This document shows positions 23,681 to 34,969 of a DNA stretch of 64,000 nucleotides, piece by piece. Under the pieces are notes generated by a model. The model ran no database searches. It was given only the letters and a program-made list of their open reading frames with translations, and was not told the DNA's origin. The DNA comes from Synechococcus sp. CBW1107 (GTDB lineage Bacteria > Cyanobacteriota > Cyanobacteriia > PCC-6307 > Cyanobiaceae): positions 2,604,001-2,668,000 of the forward strand of contig NZ_CP064908.1 in the NCBI RefSeq assembly GCF_015841355.1. The letters run 5' to 3'. Position numbers and translations under genes: made by a program. Each line of letters begins with the position of its first letter. The first letter of the stretch is position 1.

Positions 23681-25035
23681 CTTCAGTACGGCCAGAACCC
23701 CTGGCCCCGTGGTCCTGGAGCGAGTCTGCCGACGTCCTGATCCCTCCACCGGACGTGGCTGCTCACCAACCTTGGCGAGAGACCTCACTCGCAGATCTGC
23801 TGCAGGCGTTGGCATCCTCCAGCCCGCCGGCAGCTTGTTCGGGGTGTTTTTCTTCAGCCGATGGTCGCCTGGAGCCGGGTCTGGCCCTGGCGTTCTGTCT
23901 GGCCACGGATCTGACCGGAGATCCAGCCCCAGCACACGCCCCAGCATCACCCGGTCCCAGACCAGAGCCCTGGGCGGAGGACGCCATGGCCGCCTCCCTC
24001 GAGCCGTTGCGCCTGGCCGCTGACGAGAGGCGCCGGCAGCTGGCCGGCGACACGGTCACCTACGTGGTCAACCGCAATCTCAATGTCAGCAACCACTGCG
24101 TCAAGCACTGCGGCTTCTGTGCCTTTCGCCGCGACGCCGGCAGCGCAGGGGCGTACTGGCTCGATCTCGACACCCTGCAGGAGCGGGCGGCAGAGGCCCA
24201 GGCACTGGGGGCCAGTGAACTCTGCCTGCAGGGCGGGCTCAATCCGGAGGCCCGGCTTGAGGGGAGCTCTCTGCGCTATCACACCAGGCTGCTGGAGGCC
24301 CTCGGGCAGGCCGCCCCGGGACTTCACCTGCATGCCTTCTCACCCCAGGAGCTGCTGTTCATCGCCGAGCAGGACCAGCTGCCGCTGGACACCGTGCTGG
24401 AGGAGCTGGAGGCCGCCGGACTGGGTTCGATTCCCGGCACCGCCGCCGAGGTGCTGAGTGAGACGGTGCGCCGGCAGCTGTGCCCCGAGAAGCTCTCCGC
24501 CCGGGCCTGGTGCGCCGTTGTGCTCCAGGCCCATCGCCGCGGGCTGGCCACCACCGCCACCCTGATGGCCGGTCATCTCGAGACCAGCGCCGATCGGGTC
24601 GCCCATCTGCTCACCCTGGTGGAGCTGCAGCGACGGGCCTGGGATCGGCACCAGCCCGGGTTCAGCGAATTCGTGCTCCTGCCCTACGTCGGTGAGGCGG
24701 CTCCGGCCCCCCTGCGCCATCGGGTTGGACGCGACCAGCCCGATCGCACCGAGATGCTGGTGCTCACCGCTCAGTCCAGGCTGTTGCTGGGCTCCTGGTT
24801 CAGGAATCACCAGCCCAGCTGGGTGAAACTGGGCCTGGATGGCGCCTGTGAAGCTCTGCGCTGGGGATGCAACGACCTGGGTGGCACGCTCATGGAAGAG
24901 CACATCACCAGCATGGCCGGAGCCCGCGGAGGCACGGCCCAGTCGCCGGAACGACTGGAGGCTGCCGCCCGCTGCCTGGACCGCCCGGTGCGGCGACGCA
25001 CCACGCTGTACGCCATGACCTGCCCCCCACCATGA
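23677..25035 (+). CDS. cofH: FO synthase subunit 2 (CofH), radical SAM
   Basis: 452 residues from a GTG. CofH joins the tyrosine-derived fragment to 5-amino-6-ribitylaminouracil on the way to the 5-deazaflavin FO, the chromophore of F420 and of some cyanobacterial photolyases. The radical-SAM Cys triad CxxxCxxC is C141, C145 and C148 in NHCVKHCGFC. Other family marks are LQGGLNPE, HAFSPQE and IPGTAAEVL. The first ~100 residues are a variable Pro/Ala-rich extension. cofG is not in the window. Confidence 0.93.
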   Translation: MTSVRPEPLAPWSWSESADVLIPPPDVAAHQPWRETSLADLLQALASSSPPAACSGCFSSADGRLEPGLALAFCLATDLTGDPAPAHAPASPGPRPEPWAEDAMAASLEPLRLAADERRRQLAGDTVTYVVNRNLNVSNHCVKHCGFCAFRRDAGSAGAYWLDLDTLQERAAEAQALGASELCLQGGLNPEARLEGSSLRYHTRLLEALGQAAPGLHLHAFSPQELLFIAEQDQLPLDTVLEELEAAGLGSIPGTAAEVLSETVRRQLCPEKLSARAWCAVVLQAHRRGLATTATLMAGHLETSADRVAHLLTLVELQRRAWDRHQPGFSEFVLLPYVGEAAPAPLRHRVGRDQPDRTEMLVLTAQSRLLLGSWFRNHQPSWVKLGLDGACEALRWGCNDLGGTLMEEHITSMAGARGGTAQSPERLEAAARCLDRPVRRRTTLYAMTCPPP

Positions 25036-26489
25036 CCCTCTCCCTGCCGCACTGGAAGGGTCTGCCGCCTGCACCCCGTCTGGGGCCCCTGCCGATCACG
25101 ACAGCGCTGATCGCCCTGCTCGTGCTGGCTCCCGCCAGCCAGCTCCGCCGCTTTCCCCGCTCCAACGCCGAAGGGCTGGAGCGGGTGGTGGGCGTGGCCA
25201 CCCTGGTCCAGAGCTTCCAGTCGGATGAGGCCCGGCCGGTGCCGCTGCTCTGGCAGGAGCGTCTGGGCGCCGAGCCGGCTGCCCGGCTCTGGGCCCGTCA
25301 GCGCGGCAGCTGGTGGCAGTTCTGGGGTCGGGAAGGGTCGGCGCACCTGGTGGTGCCGGCCAGATTGTTCGGCCCCCAGGCCGGTGCCGTCCTGCCCGGC
25401 CGGGCCGTGCGGGTGGACGACCTGGTGGTGATCGCTCCCGATCCCCTCTCTCAGCAGACACTCCAGCAGCAACTGCGTCGCACCACCCGGCCGCCCCGGG
25501 GGCTGGAGCAACGCTGCGTCAACCTGTTGCGCAGCCGCCAGGCGGTGGTCTGGACCAAGCTCGCTCTGGCGCAGATCTCCGGTGATCTCGCTCCGTTGCT
25601 GCAGCGCTTCCAGCAGGGCTGCCTCACGGTGAACGCCGAGGCGGACGGTCTCAGCTGGCAGGGGGAGGCCAGCGCCAAGCCCGATCCAGCGGCTCCAGCA
25701 CAACCGCTGCCGCCGCAGCCGGCCCCCAGCCGGGATCCCCTTCCCGCTGATCTGCTCCTGGAGGTGGCCGGGGCCCGTCTGGATCAGCTCCTCGACGCCC
25801 TGCTCAGCAATGCTGTCATCCGTCAGCCGCTGATGGACCGCTATGGCCTCGACCAGGCCGCCCTGGAGCGTCTGCAGGGGACTCCGTTCCTTCTGCGCCT
25901 CAGACCCCAGCCCAAGGGTCCATTCCTGGCGTCGCTGGAGTTGCAGCTGGCGGTGGGTCAGGACCGCTCCGGCTGGACCCGCTGGTTGTCGGCCCTGAGC
26001 CAGGCCCTGGAGAGCCAGGGTCTGAGCGACCAGCGCTCCCCCACCAGTCCCGGACCGGCAGCGGCGGCCAATGCCGTGCAGGCCAGGTTGCCCAGCAGCC
26101 TCTGGCTGCGCGAGGACGGCACCCCCCTGGGGGGCTGGCGCTGGGTGGTGCCGGCCGCCGGTGGAGCCCCTGAGCTGTTGTTCGTACTCGGCGCCGCTCT
26201 GCCCAGCGCTGAACGATTTCCGACGGCCAGGCCCCCGGCGGGGGGTGGACTCAGTCTGCGCGCCAGGCCGGAAGCTCTCGCGGCCCTTGGGCTTCTGCCT
26301 CCTGATCTGCCGGCCGTGGCACGGCGCTCCACCCAGCTGGAACTTCGCTCGGTTCCTGTGGCCACCCCCAGGACACGGGCCACCTCTGGAGGCGATGCGG
26401 GGTTGTCGTGGTTGTGGGGTTCACTGACGCTGAAGACTCCCCAGACTGAGGAGCCTGGATCCGGCAGAACTGCTGGGGCCGGGCGCTGA
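25032..26489 (+). CDS. large conserved cyanobacterial hypothetical, N-terminal anchor
   Basis: 485 residues, ATG overlapping the cofH stop by 4 nt. A hydrophobic N-terminal segment (ITTALIALLVLAPASQL) acts as signal or anchor. The remainder is soluble, with a Pro/Ala-rich linker at about residues 210-240 and repeated helical/beta segments such as LLLEVAGARLDQLLDALL and LLRLRPQPKGPFLASLELQL. The pattern recalls DUF3352-type extracytoplasmic proteins, but I am not certain of that assignment. Probably periplasmic or lumenal. Confidence 0.7.
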   Translation: MTLSLPHWKGLPPAPRLGPLPITTALIALLVLAPASQLRRFPRSNAEGLERVVGVATLVQSFQSDEARPVPLLWQERLGAEPAARLWARQRGSWWQFWGREGSAHLVVPARLFGPQAGAVLPGRAVRVDDLVVIAPDPLSQQTLQQQLRRTTRPPRGLEQRCVNLLRSRQAVVWTKLALAQISGDLAPLLQRFQQGCLTVNAEADGLSWQGEASAKPDPAAPAQPLPPQPAPSRDPLPADLLLEVAGARLDQLLDALLSNAVIRQPLMDRYGLDQAALERLQGTPFLLRLRPQPKGPFLASLELQLAVGQDRSGWTRWLSALSQALESQGLSDQRSPTSPGPAAAANAVQARLPSSLWLREDGTPLGGWRWVVPAAGGAPELLFVLGAALPSAERFPTARPPAGGGLSLRARPEALAALGLLPPDLPAVARRSTQLELRSVPVATPRTRATSGGDAGLSWLWGSLTLKTPQTEEPGSGRTAGAGR

Positions 26490-26506
26490 GCTGGATCCTG
26501 AGCCGG

Positions 26507-27268
26507 TCAGCCCCCCTGGGAGGCGGCCGGAGGGTTGGCTTCGGGAACCACGGAGGGTTCGGTCTGGACTGAGTCGCTGGCGGCAGCGGAGACCTTGGTC
26601 TGCTGGGTCTGACGTTCGCGCCGGCGACGTTCAGCGGCCAGGGTCTCCTCCATCAGCTCGACGGCCTGGGCCATCTTCTCGAGGGTGCTGGCATAAAGGG
26701 TCAGATCCTTGTCGACACGCTCTTTCAGCAGACCCATGGAGTCGCTGATCTCATGGGCGGCTTCCCGGAGGGCCTGGGGATCCACGGCATCGGCACCGCG
26801 GGCCTGCTGCAGCAGGCTTAGCAGCCCAACAGCGAACAGGCGCGAGTAGTGAAAGTCGGGCCTGTCGATTCCGGCAAGCACCCCGGCGATCGGCTCAGGC
26901 GCACCCTTGCCCCGCTGGGCCAGCCACTGCTTCACCTCCTCCAGGCTGTGCTCCCCGACGGCCTGCACGGCGGCGTCGCGCTTCGCCCGAATCTCCTGGG
27001 CATCGAAGCCCGAGGAGGCGCAGAGGGCGGCGAACAGGGGTTCTCTCTGCTCCGGCGGCCGGTAGCCCTTGGAAAACCCGTCAAAGACCTGGGTGAGGCC
27101 CACCGCGAACAGGCTGTCGCTGCGGAACCCGCTCTGCCGGCTGAGCAGATGCAACTCGACGAGCAGTTCATCGACCATGCGCCGGTACAGGGGTCCGATC
27201 ACATAGGGAAAGGCTGCGTGGAAGACACGCTTGCTGTCAGCAACGGTGAGGCAGGCGCTCACACTCAT
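26507..27268 (-). CDS. thf1: thylakoid formation protein Thf1/Psb29
   Basis: 253 residues. Psb29 associates with photosystem II assembly and repair, and THF1 interacts with and stabilises the FtsH protease complex. The N-terminus SACLTVADSKRVFHAAFPYVIGPLYRRMVDELLVELHLLS and the central GYRPPEQREPLFAALCASSGFD regions are typical. The C-terminal third is a charged coiled-coil-like helix (LEKMAQAVELMEETLAAERRRRER) ending in a low-complexity tail. Divergent from clpP; an FtsH2-type gene lies nearby at 28416. Confidence 0.95.
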   Translation of the reverse strand: MSVSACLTVADSKRVFHAAFPYVIGPLYRRMVDELLVELHLLSRQSGFRSDSLFAVGLTQVFDGFSKGYRPPEQREPLFAALCASSGFDAQEIRAKRDAAVQAVGEHSLEEVKQWLAQRGKGAPEPIAGVLAGIDRPDFHYSRLFAVGLLSLLQQARGADAVDPQALREAAHEISDSMGLLKERVDKDLTLYASTLEKMAQAVELMEETLAAERRRRERQTQQTKVSAAASDSVQTEPSVVPEANPPAASQGG

Positions 27269-27369
27269 CCGCTCGAATGCCTGGACCTTAGCGCTGCACC
27301 CCCCCGTGGCGATCGGGCGCTGGGCTCACTGTCGTCGGTAGGATCGACCGAGTTGCTTTGCCGTTGCCG

Positions 27370-27960
27370 ATGATCCCGATCGTGATTGAGGATTCGGGCC
27401 GGGGTGAGCGCGCCTTTGATATCTACTCCAGGCTCCTGCGCGAGAGGATCATCTTTCTGGGCGAGCCAGTGACGGCAGAATCCGCCAATCGGGTGGTGGC
27501 GCAGCTTCTGTTTCTGGAGGCGGAAGATCCTGAGAAAGATATCTTTCTCTACATCAACTCCCCCGGCGGATCCGTCTACGACGGACTCGGCATCTTCGAC
27601 ACGATGCAGCACATCAAGCCCGACGTCCAGACGGTCTGTGTGGGCCTGGCCGCGAGCATGGGTGCCTTCCTGCTCACGGCTGGAGCCAAGGGCAAGCGCA
27701 GCAGCCTCCACCACTCACGCATCATGATTCACCAGCCCCTGGGCGGGGCCCGCGGGCAAGCCAGCGACATCCGCATTCAGGCGGACGAAATTCTCTACCT
27801 CAAGGACAAACTGAACCGGGAGCTCTCCGATCGCACCGGCCAACCTCTCGATCGCATCCAGCTCGACACTGACCGGGACTTCTTCATGTCACCGGCCGAG
27901 GCGGTGAGCTACGGGCTGATCGACAAAGTGATCGAAAAGCGTCCTGTCCGGCCGGTCTAG
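27370..27960 (+). CDS. clpP: ATP-dependent Clp protease proteolytic subunit
   Basis: 196 residues from ATG 27370 (an upstream TTG at 27358 is in frame). Serine protease with nucleophile S96 in [11 protein letters not shown]121 in IMIHQP and D170 near TDRDFFMS, which is the intact triad, so this is an active ClpP and not a ClpR. The N-terminus [20 protein letters not shown] is the usual one. Several ClpP paralogues exist in cyanobacteria and I do not assign the paralogue number. Divergent from thf1 with about 100 nt between. Confidence 0.96.
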   Translation: MIPIVIEDSGRGERAFDIYSRLLRERIIFLGEPVTAESANRVVAQLLFLEAEDPEKDIFLYINSPGGSVYDGLGIFDTMQHIKPDVQTVCVGLAASMGAFLLTAGAKGKRSSLHHSRIMIHQPLGGARGQASDIRIQADEILYLKDKLNRELSDRTGQPLDRIQLDTDRDFFMSPAEAVSYGLIDKVIEKRPVRPV

Positions 27961-28066
27961 CTGAATTCAGGGGCGAGGTGGAGGGCCCAGCCGTCATGGC
28001 TGGACCTGCTCGCAAAACAGGCCGAACAGTGAATCGACCGGGATTGATGGTCAGGGCTGGTGATCT

Positions 28067-28282
28067 TCAGTCCTGGCCGGTGATCTCCAGACCATTCTTG
28101 CTGCCCTTGAGTTCCTTCCAGAGCATGCGGATCTCGTCGTACGCCTGTTCCTGGTTGAGCTTGCCGTTGCTCTGAAGACCGACGATCAGGCCGACGCGGT
28201 CGGCGAAGCGTTCGAGATTCTGATGAAAGGCCAGCCGCTGTGGACTCCAGTCATCGCCGTGGTAGGCGCTGAAGGACTCCAT
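28067..28282 (-). CDS. DUF7219-type cyanobacterial protein
   Basis: 71 residues from ATG 28282. The pattern FSAYHGDDWSPQRLAFHQNL, then FADRVGLIVGLQSNGKLNQEQAYDEI and MLWKELKGSKN, is a conserved all-helical small protein seen across cyanobacteria (DUF7219 in current naming, from memory). No membrane segment, no Cys. Function unknown. It sits alone between the convergent clpP gene and ftsH, at least 100 nt from each. Confidence 0.78.
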   Translation of the reverse strand: MESFSAYHGDDWSPQRLAFHQNLERFADRVGLIVGLQSNGKLNQEQAYDEIRMLWKELKGSKNGLEITGQD

Positions 28283-28415
28283 CGGAGAGCGGGTGCTGCT
28301 CAAGACCTGAACGCATTTTGATGCAGGCTAAACACTCAACCGTGGCTGGCGGGAGAAGGTTCGGTTAAGGACCCTCACCCGCCCATAGACCCTACGACGG
28401 GAACCCAATTCAGGG

Positions 28416-30341
<1,926 letters not shown>

Positions 30342-30463
30342 GGCTGAGGGGAATTTTTAACAAGTGTAAAGCGCACGACCCGCAGCCGGGGGCCTCCGGC
30401 CGCAGCGCCAGCGTTTTCAGCTTGTCATGGCTGCCCCGAGTGGTGCTCTCCGGTGACAGAGCT

Positions 30464-30733
30464 TCAGCGGATCGTCAGCCAGGCCGGGTCGTCTCTGCCC
30501 TCGACGCTGTCGAGATCGGGGGGTTCGATCAGGAGCTCGGCACTGGGCAGGGTTTCGAGAAGTTCCGGTCCCCCAAGGCCGTGGGTCCAGATTTCCAGTT
30601 CCGCGCCCTTGGGAGCCTGGAAACTGAGGAGCTCGAAGGGGAAAATGACCCGCTCCAGGTAGAACTCACCGGGCCCGGAGGAGCGCAGGATCACCATGCG
30701 GTCGCTGGAGTTGCGATAGCCGCAGGAGAGCAT
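30464..30733 (-). CDS. DUF1830 protein
   Basis: 89 residues from ATG 30733. Core MLSCGYRNSSDRMVILRSSG, then EFYLERVIFPFELLSFQAPKG and ELEIWTHG, which is the DUF1830 pattern of small beta-rich proteins in cyanobacteria. No membrane segment and no known function. Stands alone on the minus strand between the MacB-like permease gene and ftsH. A longer non-ATG start two codons upstream exists. Confidence 0.85.
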   Translation of the reverse strand: MLSCGYRNSSDRMVILRSSGPGEFYLERVIFPFELLSFQAPKGAELEIWTHGLGGPELLETLPSAELLIEPPDLDSVEGRDDPAWLTIR

Positions 30734-30884
30734 GGCCAAGGGAGGAGTCTCGTCGGGGTTCCACCATCAAGCCACCATCGACCGTGGGCTTTGGTCACGG
30801 TCAGCACCAATCAGCTTTCTTAAGGTTTTTTTGATATTAAGGAGGGTGTCCGCCCGCCGGCCCCAGCACGCCTGGACCCTGGCC

Positions 30885-32114
30885 TCAGAGGCTGCGCAGG
30901 GCCACGATCGGATCCAGCCGTGAGGCCCGACGGGCCGGCACCACGCCGAAGAACAGGCCGATCGATCCTGACAGGGCCACGGTGAAAAGCACACTGCCGC
31001 TGTCGATCGCGGCAGGCAAGGGGGTGAAGCGGCTCACCGCCGCCACCGTGCCAAGCCCCACCGCGCTGCCGATCAGGCCGCCGAGGCTGGCCAGCACCAG
31101 GGATTCCACCAGGAACTGCAGCAGCACGTCGCCGCTGCGGGCCCCCACGGCCTTGCGCAGGCCGATCTCCTGGGTGCGCTCGCTCACCGACACCAGCATG
31201 ATGTTCATGATGCCGATGCCGCCCACCAGCAGCGAGACGCCCCCGATCGCACCCAGCATCAAGGTCAGACCTCCGGTGATCGTGCCGACGATCGAAAGCG
31301 CGTCCTGCTGGGAGCGCACGGCGAAATCATCCTCTCTGAGGATGCGGTGGCGCTGGCGCAGGAGGTTGGTGATCTGAAATTTGGCGGCGCTGGTGCTGGC
31401 CTCGTCGCGGGCTTCCGCGCTGATGAAGGTGAGCACCACCCCGTAGGTGGGGTCACGCCCGCTCAGCTTGCTGACCATCGTCGAGAGGGGGATGTAGGCG
31501 GCTTCGTCCTGATTGGTGCCAAAGGCGGCGCCCTTGGCGGCCATCACGCCGATCACCTCGAAGGTCTGATCACGGATGCGCAGCGTCTGGCCGATGGCGG
31601 AGCCCGCAGGGAGCAGCTTCTGCTTGAGATCCGGGCCGATCACGGCCACGTTGCGGGCCCCTTTGATGTCGTCGTCGCTGAAGAATCGCCCCTGGGCGAT
31701 CTCGAAACGCCGCACCGGAAGGAAGTCGGGCGTGATGCCGGACACCGAGGCGTTGGAGCTGTTCCCGCCTGACTGCACCACCGCGTTGATCGTGATCTGG
31801 GGGGCGACCCGGCGCACACTCGGCACCTGCTCGGCGATCGCCTCGGCGTCCTCCAGCACCAGGGTGCGCGGATTTTCGATTCCCTGGCGGCGTGTGTCGT
31901 TGTTGCCCGGCACGACGAAGAGCACATTGGCCCCGAGGGTGTTGAGCTGGCCCTCCGCCAGGTTCTGGGCCCCTTTGCCCACTCCCACCAGGGTGATCAC
32001 CGAGGCATTGCCGATCACGATCCCCAGCATGGTCAGCAGGCTGCGCAGCCGGTTGGCCCTGAGGGTGTTGAGAGCCATCCCGACGGTTTCCGCCAGGGGC
32101 AGTTTCGAGGCCAT
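30885..32114 (-). CDS. MacB-like ABC transporter permease
   Basis: 409 residues. One N-terminal membrane helix (LRSLLTMLGIVIGNASVITLVGVG), a large extracytoplasmic MacB periplasmic core domain of about 220 residues, then three C-terminal helices including GGIGIMNIMLVSVSERTQEIGLRKAVGA, the FtsX-type signature. MacB-type exporters usually need a separate ATPase and often a membrane-fusion protein; neither is adjacent here. Located 60 nt downstream of pyk on the same strand. Confidence 0.93.
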   Translation of the reverse strand: MASKLPLAETVGMALNTLRANRLRSLLTMLGIVIGNASVITLVGVGKGAQNLAEGQLNTLGANVLFVVPGNNDTRRQGIENPRTLVLEDAEAIAEQVPSVRRVAPQITINAVVQSGGNSSNASVSGITPDFLPVRRFEIAQGRFFSDDDIKGARNVAVIGPDLKQKLLPAGSAIGQTLRIRDQTFEVIGVMAAKGAAFGTNQDEAAYIPLSTMVSKLSGRDPTYGVVLTFISAEARDEASTSAAKFQITNLLRQRHRILREDDFAVRSQQDALSIVGTITGGLTLMLGAIGGVSLLVGGIGIMNIMLVSVSERTQEIGLRKAVGARSGDVLLQFLVESLVLASLGGLIGSAVGLGTVAAVSRFTPLPAAIDSGSVLFTVALSGSIGLFFGVVPARRASRLDPIVALRSL

Positions 32115-32174
32115 GGCCGCCTGCAGCGTTCAGAGCCGCATCATGGCCAGCGGCGGCTGCCCCTGGCGCGGGCC

Positions 32175-33962
32175 TCAGAGGATGGTTTCGCTGCGGTCGG
32201 CCTGAGTGTGGTTGCGGGCGCCGCGGTGCACCACGCCCTCACGCACTTCCAGGGTCACGAATTCCCCCAGGCGCAGGTCGGCGGTGGCGTTGGCCACCCC
32301 CACGATCACCGGCACCCCCAGCCGCTGGGCAATCACCGCGGCATGGCTGTCGCAGCCGGCCTCTTCGGCGATCACGCCCTTGGCCTTGCGGATGGCATCG
32401 AGGTAGGCGGCGCTGGTTTCGCGCACCACCAGGATCTCGCCGCTCTCCAGCCGTGCCGCCTCCTCGGCGGTGATGGCCACGCGCACCCGTCCGCTGACCG
32501 AACCATTGCCGATGCCAAGGCCCCGTCCCAGGACGGCGGAGACAATGCCCACCTTGACCAGATCGGTGGAGCCGCTCACTCCCGAGAGGGTGCCGGCGGT
32601 CTGGACCACCAGATCACCCTCCTTGAGCAGTCCCCGTTCCTGGGCGACACCCATGGCCAGGGTGAAGGTGCTGGTGGTCGACTCCTGATGGCCGATCAGC
32701 AGGGGGTTCACCCCCCAGACCAGCTGCAACTGGCGGGCCACCCTCACCTCGCTGGTGATCGCCAGGATCGTGGTGGAGGGGCGGAACTTGCTGACATTGC
32801 GTGCCGTGGCCCCGCTCTTGGTGAGCGGCAGGATGGCGGCAGCCTGAAGCTGCCGGGCGATGGTGCTCACCGCCTGGCTGATGGCGTTGGGGATGGTGGA
32901 GGCCATGTGGCTGTCCACGACCCTGCGGGGGTAGTCGCGCTCGATCCGGCGGGCGATGCGAGCCATCGTTTCCACCGCCTCCACCGGGTAATCGCCCACG
33001 GCGGTCTCGTTGGAGAGCATCACCGCGTCGGTGCCATCGAGAATGGCGTTGGCCACGTCGCTGACCTCGGCCCTGGTGGGACGCGGGCAGCTGGCCATGC
33101 TGTCGAGCATCTGGGTGGCCGTGATGATCGGGATGCCCAGGGTGTTGGCCTTGCGGATCAGTTCCTTCTGCAGCAGCGGCACCTCTTCGGCCGGCATCTC
33201 CACCCCCAGGTCCCCCCTGGCCACCATCACCCCGTCACAGAGGGGCAGGATCGCGTCGATCTGATCGATCGCCTCGAACTTCTCGATCTTGGCGATCACG
33301 GGGGTGCTGTACCCCTGAGCGCTGATCAGCTCACGGATCTCCTGCATGTCGGAGGGGTTGCGCACGAAGCTCAGCGCCACCCAGTCGACTTCCTGCTGGA
33401 GGCCGAAGCTGAGGTCCTCCCTGTCCTTGGTGGTGAGCGCACGGATCGACAGCTGCACATCGGGGAAGTTCACCCCCTTGTTGTTGGAGAGCACCCCACC
33501 CACCACAACGGTGCAGTGCAGAGTCCGCTCGGGGATGTCCACCGATTTGACCACCATCTCGACGCGGCCGTCGTCGAGGAGAATGCGGCTGCCGGCGGTC
33601 ACCTCATCGGCCAGGCGGTCGTAGGTGATCGTGGCGATCGACTGGTTGCAGCTCACCGGCCGGGAGGTGAGGGCGAAGGGGTCGCCGTTGGCCAGGGTGA
33701 TGGGACCGCCCTCGAAGCGGCCGAGACGGATCTTGGGACCCTGGAGATCCTGAAGGATGCCCACATGGATCCCCAGCTCATGGGCCACCTGACGGATCGT
33801 GGCGATCCGGGCGGCATGTTCGGAGTGGTCCCCGTGGGAGAAATTGAGACGGAACGTGGTGGCCCCAGCCTGGATCAGGTCCCGCAGTCGCTGGGGGGAC
33901 TCCGTGGCTGGACCGATCGTTGCCACGATCTTGGTGCGACGCGACAGATCGGGCTGGGCCAT
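32175..33962 (-). CDS. pyk: pyruvate kinase
   Basis: 595 residues, longer than the ~470 of the E. coli enzyme because of an added C-terminal PEP-utiliser mobile domain (about residues 490-590, with EAGCDSHAAVIAQRLGVPVIVG), as in Bacillus and most cyanobacterial isozymes. The catalytic TIM barrel starts TKIVATIGPATESPQRL, and the K of VIAKIEKFEAIDQID and MVARGDLGVEMP are conserved. Catalyses PEP plus ADP to pyruvate plus ATP. Divergent from the MazG-like gene. Confidence 0.97.
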   Translation of the reverse strand: MAQPDLSRRTKIVATIGPATESPQRLRDLIQAGATTFRLNFSHGDHSEHAARIATIRQVAHELGIHVGILQDLQGPKIRLGRFEGGPITLANGDPFALTSRPVSCNQSIATITYDRLADEVTAGSRILLDDGRVEMVVKSVDIPERTLHCTVVVGGVLSNNKGVNFPDVQLSIRALTTKDREDLSFGLQQEVDWVALSFVRNPSDMQEIRELISAQGYSTPVIAKIEKFEAIDQIDAILPLCDGVMVARGDLGVEMPAEEVPLLQKELIRKANTLGIPIITATQMLDSMASCPRPTRAEVSDVANAILDGTDAVMLSNETAVGDYPVEAVETMARIARRIERDYPRRVVDSHMASTIPNAISQAVSTIARQLQAAAILPLTKSGATARNVSKFRPSTTILAITSEVRVARQLQLVWGVNPLLIGHQESTTSTFTLAMGVAQERGLLKEGDLVVQTAGTLSGVSGSTDLVKVGIVSAVLGRGLGIGNGSVSGRVRVAITAEEAARLESGEILVVRETSAAYLDAIRKAKGVIAEEAGCDSHAAVIAQRLGVPVIVGVANATADLRLGEFVTLEVREGVVHRGARNHTQADRSETIL

Positions 33963-34036
33963 CGGGAAGGCCGAAGGTTCAGGCGGAAACTACCATCCGG
34001 TCCCGCCCTTCCCCTGCCGCCGATGGTGCTGAACCC

Positions 34037-34366
34037 ATGGATCTGAACGACTACCAGCTCCAGGCCCGCACCACGGCCCGCTACCCGGACGTGGGTGCCA
34101 ATCCCATCTATCCCACCCTCGGACTCTGCGGTGAGGCCGGTGAGGTGGCCGACAAGGTCAAGAAAGTGCTGCGCGACCGTGGCGGGGTGTTCGAGCCCCA
34201 GGTGGTGGAGGATCTGGCCCTCGAACTCGGCGACGTTCTCTGGTACGTCTCGCAGCTGGCCAGCGAGCTGGGGCTTGGGCTCGACGACGTCGCCCAGGCC
34301 AATCTGGCCAAACTGGAGGGACGGGCCCGGCGCCGGACGCTCGGCGGCAGCGGCGATCACCGCTGA
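34037..34366 (+). CDS. MazG-like nucleotide pyrophosphohydrolase
   Basis: 109 residues. The all-alpha NTP-PPase fold with EAGEVADKVKKVLRDRGG (the ExxE pair that starts the metal site) and LALELGDVLWYVSQLASELGLGL (the ExxD pair) is clear. Single-domain members clean modified or surplus nucleotides such as dCTP/dUTP or aberrant NTPs, but substrate cannot be read from the sequence. The start at MDLNDYQLQARTTARYPD is the one consistent with the family N-terminus. Confidence 0.88.
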   Translation: MDLNDYQLQARTTARYPDVGANPIYPTLGLCGEAGEVADKVKKVLRDRGGVFEPQVVEDLALELGDVLWYVSQLASELGLGLDDVAQANLAKLEGRARRRTLGGSGDHR

Positions 34367-34425
34367 AAGCCCCGCCAGGGTCACCCCGAGCAAGCCAGTG
34401 CCGGAGCTAGTCAGAGCCACCCCCG

Positions 34426-34950
34426 ATGTCCTTGAGCCCCAGGTCAGCCATACCCCAGTCCGGACCGTCCTGGAGGTGTCTTCCCAGGGTGCTGGCCCTG
34501 CTGCTGGCCTTGCTGCTGCTGGTGGCTCCCGCTGCGCCCGCCTGGGCTCTGGATCTGGCCGTGACGGACATCAGCCTGGAGCCCTGTCCGGTGGATGATC
34601 CCGGCTCCCAGCCGGAGCTGAAGCGCCCGAGCGGGGCCAGTTGCTATGCCCTGCGCGGAACGGTGACCAATCCCCGCTCCCAGCCGGTGATCGACACCGA
34701 TCTGTTCGCCGTGATCAGTGATCGCAGCGGTGAACCGGTGCTGCATAACCGCACCCGGGTGGGCTCGATCGGGGACGTGCCCCCGGGGGAGTCGAGCTTC
34801 GCCCTGCGGCTAGCGGTGCCGGCCGGTACCCCAGGGCCGCTGCAGGTCAGCCATGCCAAGGCCAGAGGCTTCAACGCCCCGGTGCGGGTGCGGGCCGGGG
34901 CCGACGACGAGCTCCTGCCGCTGGAGCAGGCCCTGCTCGACCCCCTCTGA
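34426..34950 (+). CDS. secreted hypothetical protein
   Basis: 174 residues. N-terminal signal peptide with hydrophobic core LALLLALLLLVAPAAPAWA and cleavage near AWALD. The mature region begins LAVTDISLEPCPVDDP, contains two Cys (EPCPVD and GASCYALRG) that could pair, and has a beta-sandwich-like pattern (YALRGTVTNPRSQPVIDTDLF). Exported to periplasm or lumen. No family recognised. Lies 59 nt after the MazG-like gene on the same strand. Confidence 0.7.
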   Translation: MSLSPRSAIPQSGPSWRCLPRVLALLLALLLLVAPAAPAWALDLAVTDISLEPCPVDDPGSQPELKRPSGASCYALRGTVTNPRSQPVIDTDLFAVISDRSGEPVLHNRTRVGSIGDVPPGESSFALRLAVPAGTPGPLQVSHAKARGFNAPVRVRAGADDELLPLEQALLDPL

Positions 34951-34969
34951 CCGGCTTCAGCTCAGCCCC

